Below, piece by piece: positions 53,001 to 64,000 of a stretch of DNA of 64,000 nt; position 1 is the first letter of the stretch, and every line of letters begins with the position of its first letter. The notes below the pieces were generated by a model. The model was not told the DNA's origin, did not search any database, and was given only the letters and a program-made list of their open reading frames with translations. The DNA is from Dipylidium caninum (taxonomy: Eukaryota > Platyhelminthes > Cestoda > Cyclophyllidea > Dipylidiidae). The stretch is from the NCBI GenBank assembly GCA_017562135.1, contig QEYB01000654.1, forward strand, positions 868,001-932,000. Direction: 5' to 3'. Position numbers and translations under genes: made by a program.

Positions 53001-54060
53001 GGGCGGCAACATACTGGGAAGCTGCCCTGGCCTCACCTTTCGTTCCGTTAGTATGGGTAGATCTACTCGCGTCCATTTTGAATGGCTGCGTTGCAGCGAC
53101 GAGGAAAATAAGGCCTTCACAGTAGAAGCGTGATGGACTGAGCAGTGAAAGTGTGAGAGTTATCTATTAGCTTCAACTCAACGAATGGTTTACCACCTCA
53201 GTCTCGTCGACGCATATCACAGTTTGAGGCGACGCGGCCGAGCTGTTGGGATGACTCCTTGCGAACGACACCGACAGGGTTGGTGGATTTGGGTGTTTGT
53301 GCGATATAGGCATCAGCATCAATCGGTGTGTAGGTGGGATTGCGAGCTGGGAGGCGCTGTCATTAAACGAGGTGCCAGCGGAGGCGACAGCCACGATGGT
53401 GGTGGCGGGTGCAATAGACTATGGAATTGCTGGTTTGTACGACTGCAACAGGAAAGCCGCCGGTTAGAGAAGTCCCTGATAGCGTCGTCGATGTTACGGA
53501 AGAATTGGAGAGCGGTAGAAAATGCCACCGTACTCGATTTCAATCGGCCGGCGTAGTTGCGACCTCAGGACGCGTCCACCGCTGTGTAAGAAACCGAAAG
53601 GGATGGAATCATTCTATGCCGATCTGGCGATGGAATGGAAAGGAATACCTGCGCCTAGTAAGAGGATTTACGGTGGAGGAATACTTAACAATGGGGGCTG
53701 CCATCTTTACGTTTTGAAGGTACATTCGTGCTCATCGAAGAGTTCCCACACCGATCTATCCCGCAGTTTCGACGCGCCGAAAGCATTTGTGCAATGAGAG
53801 TCGTTTTGTTGCGGATGCCCGTTCTGTACGCCGGAAAAGGCAAGAAGAGACTGGTAGAAAGCTAATATAGGCAGCGGCAAAGAACACTAAAACTGTTTAT
53901 CACCTGGAATCCAGAGAGTTACACTGCCCGAAATAAAGAGATCGTCGCAATAGGACGAGCTCTCGGGCACGGACACCCCGTCAACATTATAGCCAAGATT
54001 GTAAATAAATTGCCTACTTAATTCCTACTCAGCAGGTGATCTTTTTGTAGGCGCAATTCC
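50100..54060. other. Interval between SAMM50 and the FOXP forkhead exon, largely AT-rich
   Basis: About 4 kb, AT-rich from 50900 to 53900, with no open frame that shows a recognisable domain. The remaining forkhead exon(s) of FOXP (helix 3 and wings, with a VRHNLSLHK-like motif) should lie here if the gene is complete. I searched both strands by eye for that motif and did not see it. Short frames at 50562-50942 and 53185-53797 (+) are probably chance. Confidence 0.55.
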
Positions 54061-54069
54061 CCAGCCTCA

Positions 54070-57000
54070 CCGACCTTCCATGTGGCCTCTCATTTTGTCG
54101 GAAGTAGAGAAATTCCTTCTGCAACCAGGCGTAGATTTCGCTCAGCGAGAGACACTTGTTCGGTGACTCGCAGATTGCCTGTCGAATGAGGGAGGCGTAC
54201 GTGAAACGCCTGGTCGGAATGCACTGAGTGCGGGTAAAAAGTGTTTGGCTGATGGAGCACTCCTTCCTGTCAGACTCTGAGACTCCCGCTTTCGTCTGCG
54301 TCGCCGCCGGCCCGACAGCCGCCGTTGACGACGGCTGCGCGGGCGGCGGTGGTGGTGTTGAGTCGTTAGCCGTGAGGGACTCCTCTACCTTAAGGTTCGG
54401 TGAGCCCCCGCCGACGGTTTCCTCGGCAATGGCTGCCAATGCTGTTGCTGAGTTATTGTTTGTTGTTGCTTGGTAGCGTTGGTGGTGGCGGCGAAGGGAT
54501 CTGGAAGGGTCAGGCAGACTAACCTAACCCGTCAGTTCCGGAGCGTCCTATAGCAAACGAAATGGCTGTGCACCAAGCACACAGCAGCCTCGTGCCGAAG
54601 CAGGTCCACCACAAGACTCACCGGTTTAACTTCACCGAGCCCGGGGCGGCGAAACTTTGCGAGGCAGTCCGTTTGTCCATCGCCTCCGGCACCGCGGTTC
54701 CATTGAGGCGGGAGACAAGGAGGTCGCTGAGGAGGAGGGACTGCTCCCTCCCCTCCCGGCGGCATCATTAGCGGGTCCGCCGTTCTCGTGGATGTACTGC
54801 AGGAAAGCCAGCGTCCGCAGCATCGGGTCGCACGCCTCCTCCGGGTGAACTGCAAAACAAACCGTCCACGTCACTACTCGGGGTGCGGGAGGGCGAGGGG
54901 GGGCACATGGCCTCCAGAGGAGGGGAGGCGAAAATGGTGGAAACCTTTTGAGGGCGTCGGCTGAAATTGCGGTCATGCAGTGGCGGCGGGGGGAAGGACA
55001 GACGGCAGAGGGGGCGGTGGTGGCGGTGCGGCGGCGGTGGCGGCGGCGGCGGAGAGGGAGGGGATGCAGGACGGCCGGGGGAGAGGCCTTCTGACGCTGG
55101 TGCTCCAAAAACTTTGACCGGCGGGAGAGGTGATCCATCATGCTCCGCACGAAATGCGACTCCGTCGAGTACTGCAGCGGGGGGAGACTGTGAATAATTC
55201 GAGTAGAATGGCGGCGGAGAGAACTCCGGGGGCGGGGGAGGACTGGCGCACTCACCTTCTTGTAGGCCATTTCGAGCTCGAAGATGCGCATCTCGAGTTG
55301 GGCCAGGCTCTCGGGAGTCAGGTCGTGGGCCTCGTCGGCATGGCTGAAGAGGCAAACAGCGCGACGGTTAGCGGCCCTGCGCTCGCGACCAGCACACTTC
55401 TCACTAACCGAGGACGCGGAGGCGGGGGGCGGAGGCGGGGAGTGGAGGGGGGCAGGGAGTGCTGGGGCGTGTGTCACGTGGCCGCTCGCTTCTCTCCTCT
55501 CCTCTCCTCTCCCCCCGCTGCACACGCGGAGGGGCGGCTGTCTTCGCACCACCACCAGAAGAAAACCGCGTCACAGGCCTCCGGCGACTCACTTTCCTGC
55601 GGCGTTGGTAAACACACCTCAGAGATTTGTTTACCAGGTCGCTCCGCGCCCACTCGCCGACCCACCCACCGCCCACGCCTCCTCCCTCCCCCCCCCTCCT
55701 TCTCCTCCTCCTCCCGCGACAGTGACAATATGCGCAAAAGACAGACGGACCAGATGTTTCGTGTGGGCGGGAATATTTCAAAACAAACTCAGCCGGACAG
55801 AAAGACGGAGACGGAGGGCGGGCGGACGGGCGGGCGGACGGAGAGAGAGGGGAGAGGGGGTGGGAGGGGAGAGGAGAGGAAAGGGAGGGAGGGCGAAGGC
55901 GAGGGTGAGAGACGGAGATGCAGGCAGGCAGGCAGGGGAGCAAGCAAGCAAGCAAACAAACAAACAGGCGGGCGGTGCGCGGGCGGGCGGACAGGCGGAG
56001 GGATGAACAGACGGCCGGGCAGTCAGGCAGGCGAATGGACGGACAGATAAACGGTCGGAGTAAACAGACTGCAGTCTGTAAAAAAGCCTATCTAAATTGC
56101 GCTCTCGCGCACACAGATGGAGGAGGCCGAGAGAGGCCGAGAGAGGCCGAGAGAGAGACTGAGAGAGGGCGGTAAGTGGTGTCCTTGAAACGTTGTCAAA
56201 CGCCTTGAGGCGGAAAAGGCACAAGCGGAGCGGTGGTAAACAAGCGGCGAAACAACAGAACCGTTGGTCCGCCTCTGCGTGCGCACTGCGAGGCGCTCTC
56301 GACCGGGGACTTTTTGAGTGCCTCCTCGTCTCCCTCTTCCGCTGGCACTTTTTGTCCCCGGCCACTGTTTACTCACCGCCCCGAGGAGGGCGGCGGCGAC
56401 AAACGGCGAGGCTTGCGCTGTGGAGACGCCGGCCACTCCGCGCACGTACGCATAGGCGGCAGACGCGGGACCTCGCCGGCGAAGCTCAAGGCCACGCGGC
56501 GGGCTGCTCACGACCGCGGCCGGCCGACCGGCCGACTGCACCGACACCGGGGGCCGCGTCTCATTCCGCCCCGCCCGTCGCCTCCGTCGGCACCACGCAC
56601 CCCCGCCGGACGGGCGGGCGGGCGGGCGGGCCGACGAGGTGCTCAGGCGCGGCAGCACGCCAGGCGGGGGCGGGCAGGCGTCGGACGCGGCATGATGTGC
56701 CAGGGCGCGCACGCTCTCGCCGTTGTCTCGACGGGAAAGCAAGAAGTTCTAACTCAACGTCCTCAGTAAGACTCCTCGGCGTGTCGGGGGGCCTTTGGAG
56801 GGGAATCGGAGGGGACGGAGGCAGCGAACGCGGGCTGATGGGGTCCATCAATCCATCCATCCATCCTTCCGCCTCCGCCTCCGCCTCCTTCCCCCTGCCC
56901 CTGTCCGACTCTCGCTCTCCCTCGACGCCGCTCGAGGCACCACGTCAGCGAGCTTGTGGATATGCGCGACCGCGACGAGTGAATGGCAAGCGGGTGTCGA

Positions 57001-57160
57001 GGCGGAGCTCCGAGGAGGGTGGGGAGCGTGTGGGGCTTTGACAAGCCGCCCCCCCTCAAGCTCACCTCGCTCCTAAAAAGAGTGGCACTCACGCGTTGAG
57101 ACCCGACGGCGACGCGGCCACGTGGCAGCAGTTCGGCCAGTAGCACTGTCCCCCGCCGCC
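54070..57160 (-). CDS. FOXP: FOXP-subfamily forkhead factor: zinc finger, leucine zipper, partial forkhead
   Basis: A nuclear DNA-binding regulator. In minus order: a zinc-finger exon ending at 57093 has CYWPNC. Exon 55343-55256 continues with HADEAHDLTPESLAQLEMRI. Across the join this gives C-x4-C-x12-H-x4-H, the exact FOXP finger spacing. The same exon and the one starting at 55171 (HFVRSMMDHLS) form the leucine zipper, matching the LxxMMxHL end of FOXP zippers. An exon near 54848-54640 is probably linker. Exon 54500 to about 54075 holds a proline-rich linker, then RRFTYASLIRQAICESPNKC, LSLSEIYAWLQKEFLYFRQN, the first helices of a FOXP forkhead. After that the frame is lost: the codons for ATWK follow, but shifted by two bases, just before a splice donor. 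The second half of the forkhead was not found downstream. Confidence 0.85.
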
Positions 57161-57480
57161 GACCTCGCCGCCCTCGGGCGAGCAGGCGCTCTGCATCATC
57201 ACGTTGTGGTTGCGTGGTTGGACCCAACACGCGCCACGTGCGTCGCCTGCGGCAGCGGAGGTGGCACCGGCGTCGGCGACGGCGGAGACGTCGAAGGCGT
57301 GGCCGAAAGCAGCTTCTTCCGCTCCACCAGGTCCCGCAACCGAGCCACTTCGGATTGCAGAAAGTCCAGACGCTCGCCTGAAGTGCGAAAACAGATTGGG
57401 GAGGCAGTAGACAGGGAGGGGGTGGTCCGCAAACGCAGCGTCTTGCAACTTCTCGCCGCCTCCCACGCGACGGTCGAGGG
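57161..57480 (-). CDS. FOXP: Probable upstream FOXP coding sequence with coiled coil
   Basis: The minus strand from about 57400 reads ERLDFLQSEVARLRDLVERK, a regular heptad-like helix, followed by a Pro/Ser/Thr tail. It is immediately upstream of the zinc-finger exon but in a different frame from the CYWPNC segment. Either an intron or alternative acceptor lies between, or one of the two readings is wrong. The zinc-finger frame itself is open upstream through an alanine-rich stretch to about 57466. I list it as likely N-terminal FOXP sequence because of position and strand only. Confidence 0.35.
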
Positions 57481-60400
57481 AGGCGAGGCGCTCCCGAGGC
57501 CGAGCGCTCCCCGGTAGGCGGTTCGCCTACACCGGCGCAGCCTGCTTCCCACACAAACATCGGCTGCGCCGAGAGGAGGGCGGCTGGACGCGACGACGAG
57601 CCCCCAAGAAACAGGCACACACACGCACCTCGTCGCTGCCTCAGCAAGCGCCCCTGTGACCCCCGCCATCGTCTCGTCTCGCACCGCACCGCACCGCCCC
57701 GCCCCGCCCAGCCAGCCCAGCCCAGCCCGCCACCCCCTCCCGTCGCTTTGTCCTTTCGGCTCTTCTCAAATTCATTACAGAAACAGCGCCCTCCGGCGGT
57801 CATTCTTCCGCCCCCACGCGCCGCCCTCGACGCTCCACATCGACGCCGCCGACCAAAGTGGCATCCCACGCGGCTGCGAAGGAGGCGGGGGCGAGCGAGG
57901 CCAGTGTTGGACAAGTTTCACCACGGCCACCTCCTCCGAGCGCGTCACCCTGTCGTCAGCCCGCGAGTCGGCAGCCTTCACACGGAGGCAGCGCGTGTGA
58001 CATCCACACTTTCGGTGCCGTCAAGGGGGAGAGCATCGCGCCTCTCCGCGGCCGATAACCCCCGGTCGTGGCAGACGCCATTCCACAGGAAGGCCGTGCC
58101 CCCGGAGAGGCGTCACAGTCGCCACGAGGTTGTCCGAGGAGGAGGAGGAGGAGGAGTAGGAGGTGAAGCGTCACGAGTGGGCTCGTTCTTCCACGCAGGA
58201 CTGAGGAGCGCCGCCCACGCCTCGGCCGGTCCACGCCCGCTGAGTGCGCCGAGTTGGCGCGCCAGGGAAAGAGCACGCCCCCAGGCGGTGGGCCGGCTGC
58301 ACACCGTCCGATGCGAGCACGTCTGCCTCGAGCTGCGCCGCGGGCCTGGTGGTGGGCGATGGCAGGCCGAGCGGACTGTTGGGGAGAACAGGCGGAAGAA
58401 CAGAGCCGCAGGCTCCTGGTCGTCGCCGACACCGCTGGCGGCCGACGGAGGTGGGCGGGTTTTGGCAGGCGGGGCCGCGTCTCCTCGACTGTTTCTCCGA
58501 ACAGTCAGGGACGACATTCCGCCTTTGTGTTTATCATTTGTGAGTCACCCGCGTTGGACCCGCCGGCCGCGATACACTGCTGCCGCCACCGCCACCACCG
58601 CGTCGTCGTCGTCGTCGTCCGCCACTGCTGACTCATCGTTTACATTCGTGGCCTGTGCGTGTGTGTGTGTTTCTCATTTGTACACAAAAACTGGGCATCC
58701 CTGCCTCCGCCTGATGTCTGCCTGCCTGCCTGCCTGCCTGTGTGTGTGTGTGCGTGTGTGATTTACAGGCCTCTGTAACTGTTTGTATGTGTACACATGT
58801 CCTCTATTCAGGCACACTCTGCAGCGTGTGTGTGTGTGTGTGATTAATTCTTAACAAACAACCGTGGGGTGGTGGACGCGCGCGCGCCCGTCCGCCCGAG
58901 CGCCCGTCCGCATATACTAAAACTCCCCCACGGCCACTCACGCACGCCGGTCGGCAGGCAGCACCAGCTCCAAAACAGGCCGTGTGCCCCCGCCCCACTC
59001 CCCCCCCCCACCACCACCACCGCAACAAGCGGCCTCATTGCGCGTTGCAACAGGCAGACACCGGCCATCAGGGGGCCCCCGCACTCGCACTCGCCCTCGC
59101 CCTCGCCCCCTTCCCATCCTCCGCCGCCTCGCAGGGGCACCAGTGGGAAGGAGACCTCGACGACACGCCCGGCCAGGGGGTTCCGCACCCGGCGCGCCGC
59201 ATCACGCGACCGCGTCTCGGGTTGCACCGAGCGACACCTGCTCCCGCATCCAAGTCCCCACGGGGCCGCCTCGAGGCGCTCAGGCCTCCCACCGCCCGCG
59301 GGTCGCCCCAAGCCGAACGGTGCAGCGGCTCAGAGACCTGAGCTGCCGGTCCCGAAGGCGGTGACCGGTGGCGCCGACTGCCCCGTCACTCCCCTAACCC
59401 GCTCGCGACGGGGCAAAACAACTGCGAGACAAACGAACAGCGCGCGGATCACCGACTCACAGAAGAGGGGAGAAGAGGGCGCGAGCGGCGGAGAGGATGG
59501 AGCTACCGACGGAGTCCGGGCGGGTTTTTCTCTCGCACAGCTGGAGGGGCGCTCGCTCCGGACCGCCTCGCGACTCTGCGCCGCGCGTCGGGCGGCGTCG
59601 CCCCGGCGGGGTCCGGTGGCGCGGCGTGTTTGTTCCGCGCCCGCACGTGCGGCTGCCGTGTTTACTTAGAACACAGGTGTTGTTTCTGCCACCGAGACAC
59701 ATCCCACGCCATCAGCGGGCACGCAGGCCGAGGGGTCTTCGTGTTTAGATAGGCTTGTGTAAACAGCTTGACGCGAGGTGAAACAACGCGCGCACATTCG
59801 CACACACACACGGCGACACTTACAGGTGCAGACGCAAACACACACACACACACACACACACATGCAAACAAACATGCGGAAAAACACGGCGACCGAGGTC
59901 CAATGAGATGTCGGAGTGTTGGTCCGTGTATAACGAGGCTGGCACTTGCTGCCCTCCCCTTCTCCTCCCCTCCTCGCCGCCTCGCCGCCTCCCTGCATCC
60001 TCCCTTCCTCCCTCTCGGGGGCGAACAGGTGAAGCCGGGCGGACACGCCGCGGGGCCGACCTCTTCATGCCCCGTCGACACGTCGACGGCGTCCACGGGG
60101 CGGGAAGCGGTGAGGAGCACACGAACGAGGCGTTGGCTCCTCTCGTCCCCGGGGAAGGCGTCGCCTAATCGCTGAACTCAGAGGTCTGAGGCGTCCACAA
60201 ACCCGAATGCAGCCTGCCTCGCCCCGTCTCGTTCTCTCGCGCTCTCCTGTCAGGCAGTGCCACGTCGGCGACGAAGGTGTGGTCACGTCCGCTGCTCTTC
60301 GAGCTCGGCCATCCAGGCGGCGTCGTCACTGCCGCGTCCCGCTCGTCTGCGGGGGACGGGACGGGACGGGGGAGGACGAGTTGCACCCACCGCTTGCGGG

Positions 60401-61836
60401 ATGAGACGGGGAAGGGACAGTCGCCCACCGCCTCGGCCACAGCGACGTTACTGCCTTTGCCCCTCCTATCCCGGCGAGAAACGCCCACCGGCACGCTGTG
60501 GCCGCGCTTCCACCGCGCCCGTGCAAGGTGGAAGCAGACGCAGAGGCAGCACAGCGGCCGGCGCGGGGGAGGGCGCCAGTCGACAGACGGGGGAAGCCAT
60601 TCAACGCGCTCCGGCAAAAAGGTCGGCCTCAAGGCGTCGACTTGGGCACCAAAGGCTGCCGCCTGTTGTGTGTGCTCTCACTCGAGCGTGGTGCTGTGTT
60701 TGTTTTTCTGTTTATACCGAAGTGTCGGTGCGCGCGCGTGGGCGCGCTGACTTGCTTGCAAAACAGTACAGAAGCCGAAACATAAATAAATCCGCCCACC
60801 GCCCACTCGGTGGCTCACCCACACCCGCAAACACAACCACACACTCACACGGACGTCAGGAGAGAGGACGAGAGCGAGCGGGTGGACGGGGTGAGGAGGA
60901 GTTGGAGGAGACAGAGGGAGAAGAGAGGAAGAGAGGGAGAGGGGGAGAGGAAGAGCAACAGCGTTCACGAGACGAGAATATCAGTCCCGTCCCGGATTCT
61001 CGGTCGAGAAGACAACCGGCCCATCGGCGCCTAACGATGTTTATAATTGGCTCCATCCATCTCCCCGCCTCCTCCCCCCCTCCCCGTTGCACTTCAGGCC
61101 CAGAAAAGCTGACAAGCTTTGGGGTGTCGTCGGTGGGGCTTGTGTGTGCGTGTCTCCTTCACCGGCCAAACAAAGCTACAACCTCTGCTGTCTCGTCGTC
61201 GAGACAAGAGCGACTGCGACGATGCACTGACAGCTCAACCCACGCGCCACACACGCCCATCTCCCCGCCCCCGCCTCCGCTTACCGCCCCCGGCCTGAGG
61301 GTCCCCCAATCTGCAGCCGAGGCGAGCTCTTCACTCGCCGCCGCCGCCGCCGCCACCGCCGCCGCTGGACGTGCTGCGGCGCATGAGCACCACGTCCATC
61401 CGCACGAGGTGCGACGAGGGGGCACGTGGGTCGCTCCACGGGCCCGCGGGACTGTTGTGTCGCCGAGAGGCTCGACTGTCGCCCTCCCGCCCCCGCCCCC
61501 GCCCCAGCCGGGGCGCCGGTTTCGCCAACCGCCGGTCGGTGACAGACGCGACTAGGAGGAACCGACGACGACGGACCCCCGGCGCCGTCCACTCGCCCCG
61601 CCGTGAGCCGCAAAGCACACAATCTCCGCCCTGCCCCCCTCCCCCCCCCCTTGCCTCGCACGCCGCACACGCCGCCCCGCCTCATCGATCCACCCACGGG
61701 GGCGGATCGATACTCGTCAGCTGACTAATGCACCTCCGCACGCGTGCGCCCAATCGGCGGCGCGGAGACGCGGTGGCGCGCTTTTTGCGGTTGAGCAGAA
61801 GGAATGGCAAAAAGGAGACGAAGAAGGCAGACACGT
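57481..61836. other. GC-rich interval upstream of the FOXP exons
   Basis: Very GC-rich, with long open frames on all strands (for example 60257-61555 + and 57748-58761 +) that are Arg/Pro/Ala/Gly-rich and show no domains; GC bias alone explains them. Repeats include a TGCC tetranucleotide run (about 58718-58741), GT runs near 58739-58759 and 58825-58842, a CA run (about 59836-59862) and a GCC run near 61339-61366. If the exon at 62061-61837 belongs to FOXP, this is intronic. Confidence 0.5.
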
Positions 61837-62061
61837 ACCCTTAAGAGCTTCACGTCCCACTGTAGTCTCGGCGTTCAGGTCGGCAGAGACACAGTTTGTC
61901 GTCCACTGGGGCGAGGTAGAAGCCGAGGCCGAGGCGGGCGGCGCGAGAAGGGGATGAAATATTTGCAGGAGGCGACTCAAATCCCTCAACTGTTGATCCA
62001 ACAACATGGGATCGAATTGGGCTAGATAATCCGTGGGTGGGTCAAATTTCGACGTATCCAT
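61837..62061 (-). CDS. Orphan putative first coding exon (MDTSKFDPP...)
   Basis: On the minus strand ATG at 62061 opens 75 codons reading MDTSKFDPPTDYLAQFDPML, then LLDQQLRDLSRLLQIFHPLL and a Ser/Ala/Thr segment. It ends at a strong donor (AAGG followed by GTACGT). Base composition, helix-like leucine spacing and the donor suggest real coding sequence, unlike the low-complexity frames around it. It lies upstream of FOXP on the same strand and could be that gene's first coding exon. I do not recognise the sequence, and no downstream partner exon was phase-matched. Confidence 0.4.
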
Positions 62062-64000
62062 AAATGCAGGTGGGGAGAGGAAAGGAATACTACTTCCACG
62101 CTCCTGCCTCTGGTTGTACTCCCGCTGTGAGAATCTACAACTTGTGTATGTTGTTCGTGCGTGTGCGCGTGTGTATAGGCGAGTATGCTTTCGTGTGTGT
62201 GATTCCCGATGTCGCTACCCTTCCTCTACTTGTGCCGTATGTGCTGTTCGCGCGACTTGTTTATTATTTGAGCGCGTACATACAACGCACTAAACACGCA
62301 CATACGCACGTCTGACCTTCGGGGGAACCAATAGCCATCGGGTGCGTAGACCAATGGTAAGAAGCGACGCTGCATGGGCTGACGTCATCGCCACCACGTG
62401 CGCACTCGCGCGTAGAGATAAACGCTGGCTTGTAACAGTAGCGCAGCGGTTTCGCGTTGGGAAAGAAGATGTCAAGTCGGGGCTCGTTCTCTTTGTCCCT
62501 CCTCCTCCTCCCCCTCCTCTGGTCTGGTCCTCTTGTTGTCGTCAAGACTGGCAATGGCCGTGACTTATCCTCGTAAAGTTCATTATATCGCCATGGTAAC
62601 TAGTATTTACCTGTTTGAATGGCTAAGTGGCAACGCACTTTGAGAGTTATTTTCTACGATGTGGGCATAAATTACCATTTTGAGTGGCTATGGTCGGGAA
62701 AAAATGTAGCCCAAAACAGTCTTTTGTGTCGTTTTGGGGCGAGATATTTACCTACTGCCTCAACACAATCAAATGAGGATGGGGATACTTCCTGGGGTGA
62801 ATTACTTGCATGAGCAGGCCTCAGTTTGAGAAAATAACCTCTAGTTGCAGTCTCCCCGCGACGACGTGTTGCGTCGGAGGGAGTGAAAACGGCGCCATCC
62901 CAAGGAGGGATTTCGCCAACATTGAAAGTCCTGCCCGTCATGCTGACTGGGAGCGCTGTCGGAGTCTGAGCACGGGCTGCGCCAGCAGTCGACGCCATTC
63001 TTGTCCGTGCATCGCGGACACAGCAGTCCGCGCCGCGACAGGCGAGGGGACTCCGCCACCGAGGCTGCCTCGCCACTGTTCCAAGCACCGAGAGTTCAGT
63101 CGACCGAGAGGAACGAGGTCCCCGCGACTGCCACGCCTTGCCCTCTTGTCTCAGTGGCCAACTGCTCGAGGGCGAATGTCGCTCTGTGAGCACTTGCTCA
63201 TAGAGGCGACTGTTAGTTGAGCTGTGTAGTCAATGTGTCAGCGAGACGATGCGCGCGCCATCTGATTGGTCAAGTCTCAAGGTCACAGAAGAGATCACCG
63301 AGTCACAATGGGGATTAGGCCGGGGGAGGGAGGATATTATGCCTTAACAAAGTCCCCTTTTAACACGAGTGTGGGGCGACTTTAAAGCCAAGGCGCACGC
63401 GTTTCAAGTCGCCTCTTTGCAGGGGAGCCTCGAAAGCGCCGACTCGAAGGCCATCGACAGTGTCTGGGTGATCAATCGACCTGCCATCATCGATAGACTT
63501 GTGCAATTTTTAGCATCGCTCGCTTAGCACCCACCCACCCACACACACAAACACACAAATTTAGGCTCGTGTGTGTCTGCCTGCCTGCCTGCCTGCCCGC
63601 CTGCGTGGGTGCGTGTGTGAGTGTGTGCGCGCGCATGGTGTGATGCGCTTGTGGTGTTTTCGTAAACAAGCCGCCGGGAAAAGGCGGGAGATGGAGAAGG
63701 GGCGAGCCAAGGGGATGCTATACCATTACGTGGCATGAGTTACTGACAGGCTTTTGCTCGCTGCGCTGTGGTGTTGGCAGGTCGAGGAGCCGAAACAGCC
63801 CCGAGACGCGGCAAAGTGGTGCGCTCCACAGCGGGCCGTCGTGTTGACGACTCGCCTCAGCCACTCGGATGGAGGACTGGCGGAGGTGGGAGAAGGTGGA
63901 GGAAGCGTACAGCGAGGGAAACAGGCACACTTTCTCTCTCCCCGCCCTTCTCAGCCTCTCCGGGTCTCGCCTCAACTCGGCTCCGTCCCCGACGCCGTCG
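62062..64000. other. Right end of window, no gene recognised
   Basis: Mixed composition with GT/CA-rich tracts (about 62157-62200, 63540-63560) and a TGCC run near 63577-63597. The longest frame, 63193-62672 on the minus strand (173 codons), has no recognisable domain and no splice or codon pattern to support it. If the exon at 62061 is a first exon, the promoter should be in this interval. Confidence 0.5.

Noticed and set aside
54632..55555. 307-codon minus-strand open frame taken as a single exon
   Set aside because: It includes FOXP zipper sequence but also intron; good donor and acceptor sites at 55256 and 55171 split it.
56763..57914. 383-codon minus-strand open frame
   Set aside because: Arg/Gly-rich shadow frame in GC-rich DNA overlapping the FOXP zinc-finger exon in another frame.
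60257..61555. 432-codon plus-strand open frame, the longest in the window
   Set aside because: Composition follows GC bias (Arg, Pro, Ala, Ser), no motif, no splice or start support, and repeats run through it.
62672..63193. 173-codon minus-strand open frame
   Set aside because: No recognisable domain, no supporting splice sites, composition like surrounding non-coding DNA.

Overview
The window is eukaryotic nuclear DNA from an animal. Genes are split into many exons bounded by GT/AG introns, non-coding DNA is abundant and full of microsatellites, and every recognisable protein has metazoan relatives: a Na+/HCO3- cotransporter, a TMEM145/GPR180-type membrane protein, a GLD-2 poly(A) polymerase, the tRNA-splicing endonuclease subunit TSEN2, SAMM50 and a FOXP forkhead factor. 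GC-rich blocks alternate with AT-rich intergenic islands. A flatworm (tapeworm or fluke) is my best guess from gene structure and divergence, but that is inference and nothing in the window proves it.

Layout, left to right. Positions 1-25683 (+): the 3' 19 recognisable exons of an SLC4 Na+-coupled bicarbonate transporter; its 5' end lies to the left of the window. Two introns carry a 1.2 kb sequence in opposite orientations (1-1205 and 17186-18353), flanking exons at 2088-16660. Positions 28498-31406 (+): eight exons of a TMEM145/GPR180-family seven-helix protein. It is convergent with GLD-2 (35934-32198, -), for which nine exons join into one uninterrupted 563-codon frame. TSEN2 follows on the same strand (38748-36777, -, five exons, 281 codons). 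Its third intron contains, on the opposite strand, a broken histone H4 gene (37704-38003). Positions 46299-39497 (-): a protein with an N-terminal C2 domain and a C-terminal coiled coil, possibly like Rab11-FIP. Positions 49223-47841 (-): the C-terminal barrel of SAMM50, readable only by changing frame three times. Positions 57093-54070 (-): FOXP zinc finger, leucine zipper and first half of the forkhead, with a 2-base frame disruption in the forkhead. A possible 5' coding exon lies at 62061-61837 (-).

The neighbours share no obvious pathway. The window looks like an ordinary chromosomal segment holding unrelated housekeeping, transport and regulatory genes. I found no CRISPR, prophage, operon or clearly novel system. 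The most interesting structures are the intronic inverted repeat around an exon block, the antisense nested H4 pseudogene, and the frame disruptions in SAMM50 and FOXP. Exon borders were read by eye from splice consensus, reading-frame phase and protein similarity from memory; no alignment or transcript data were available.
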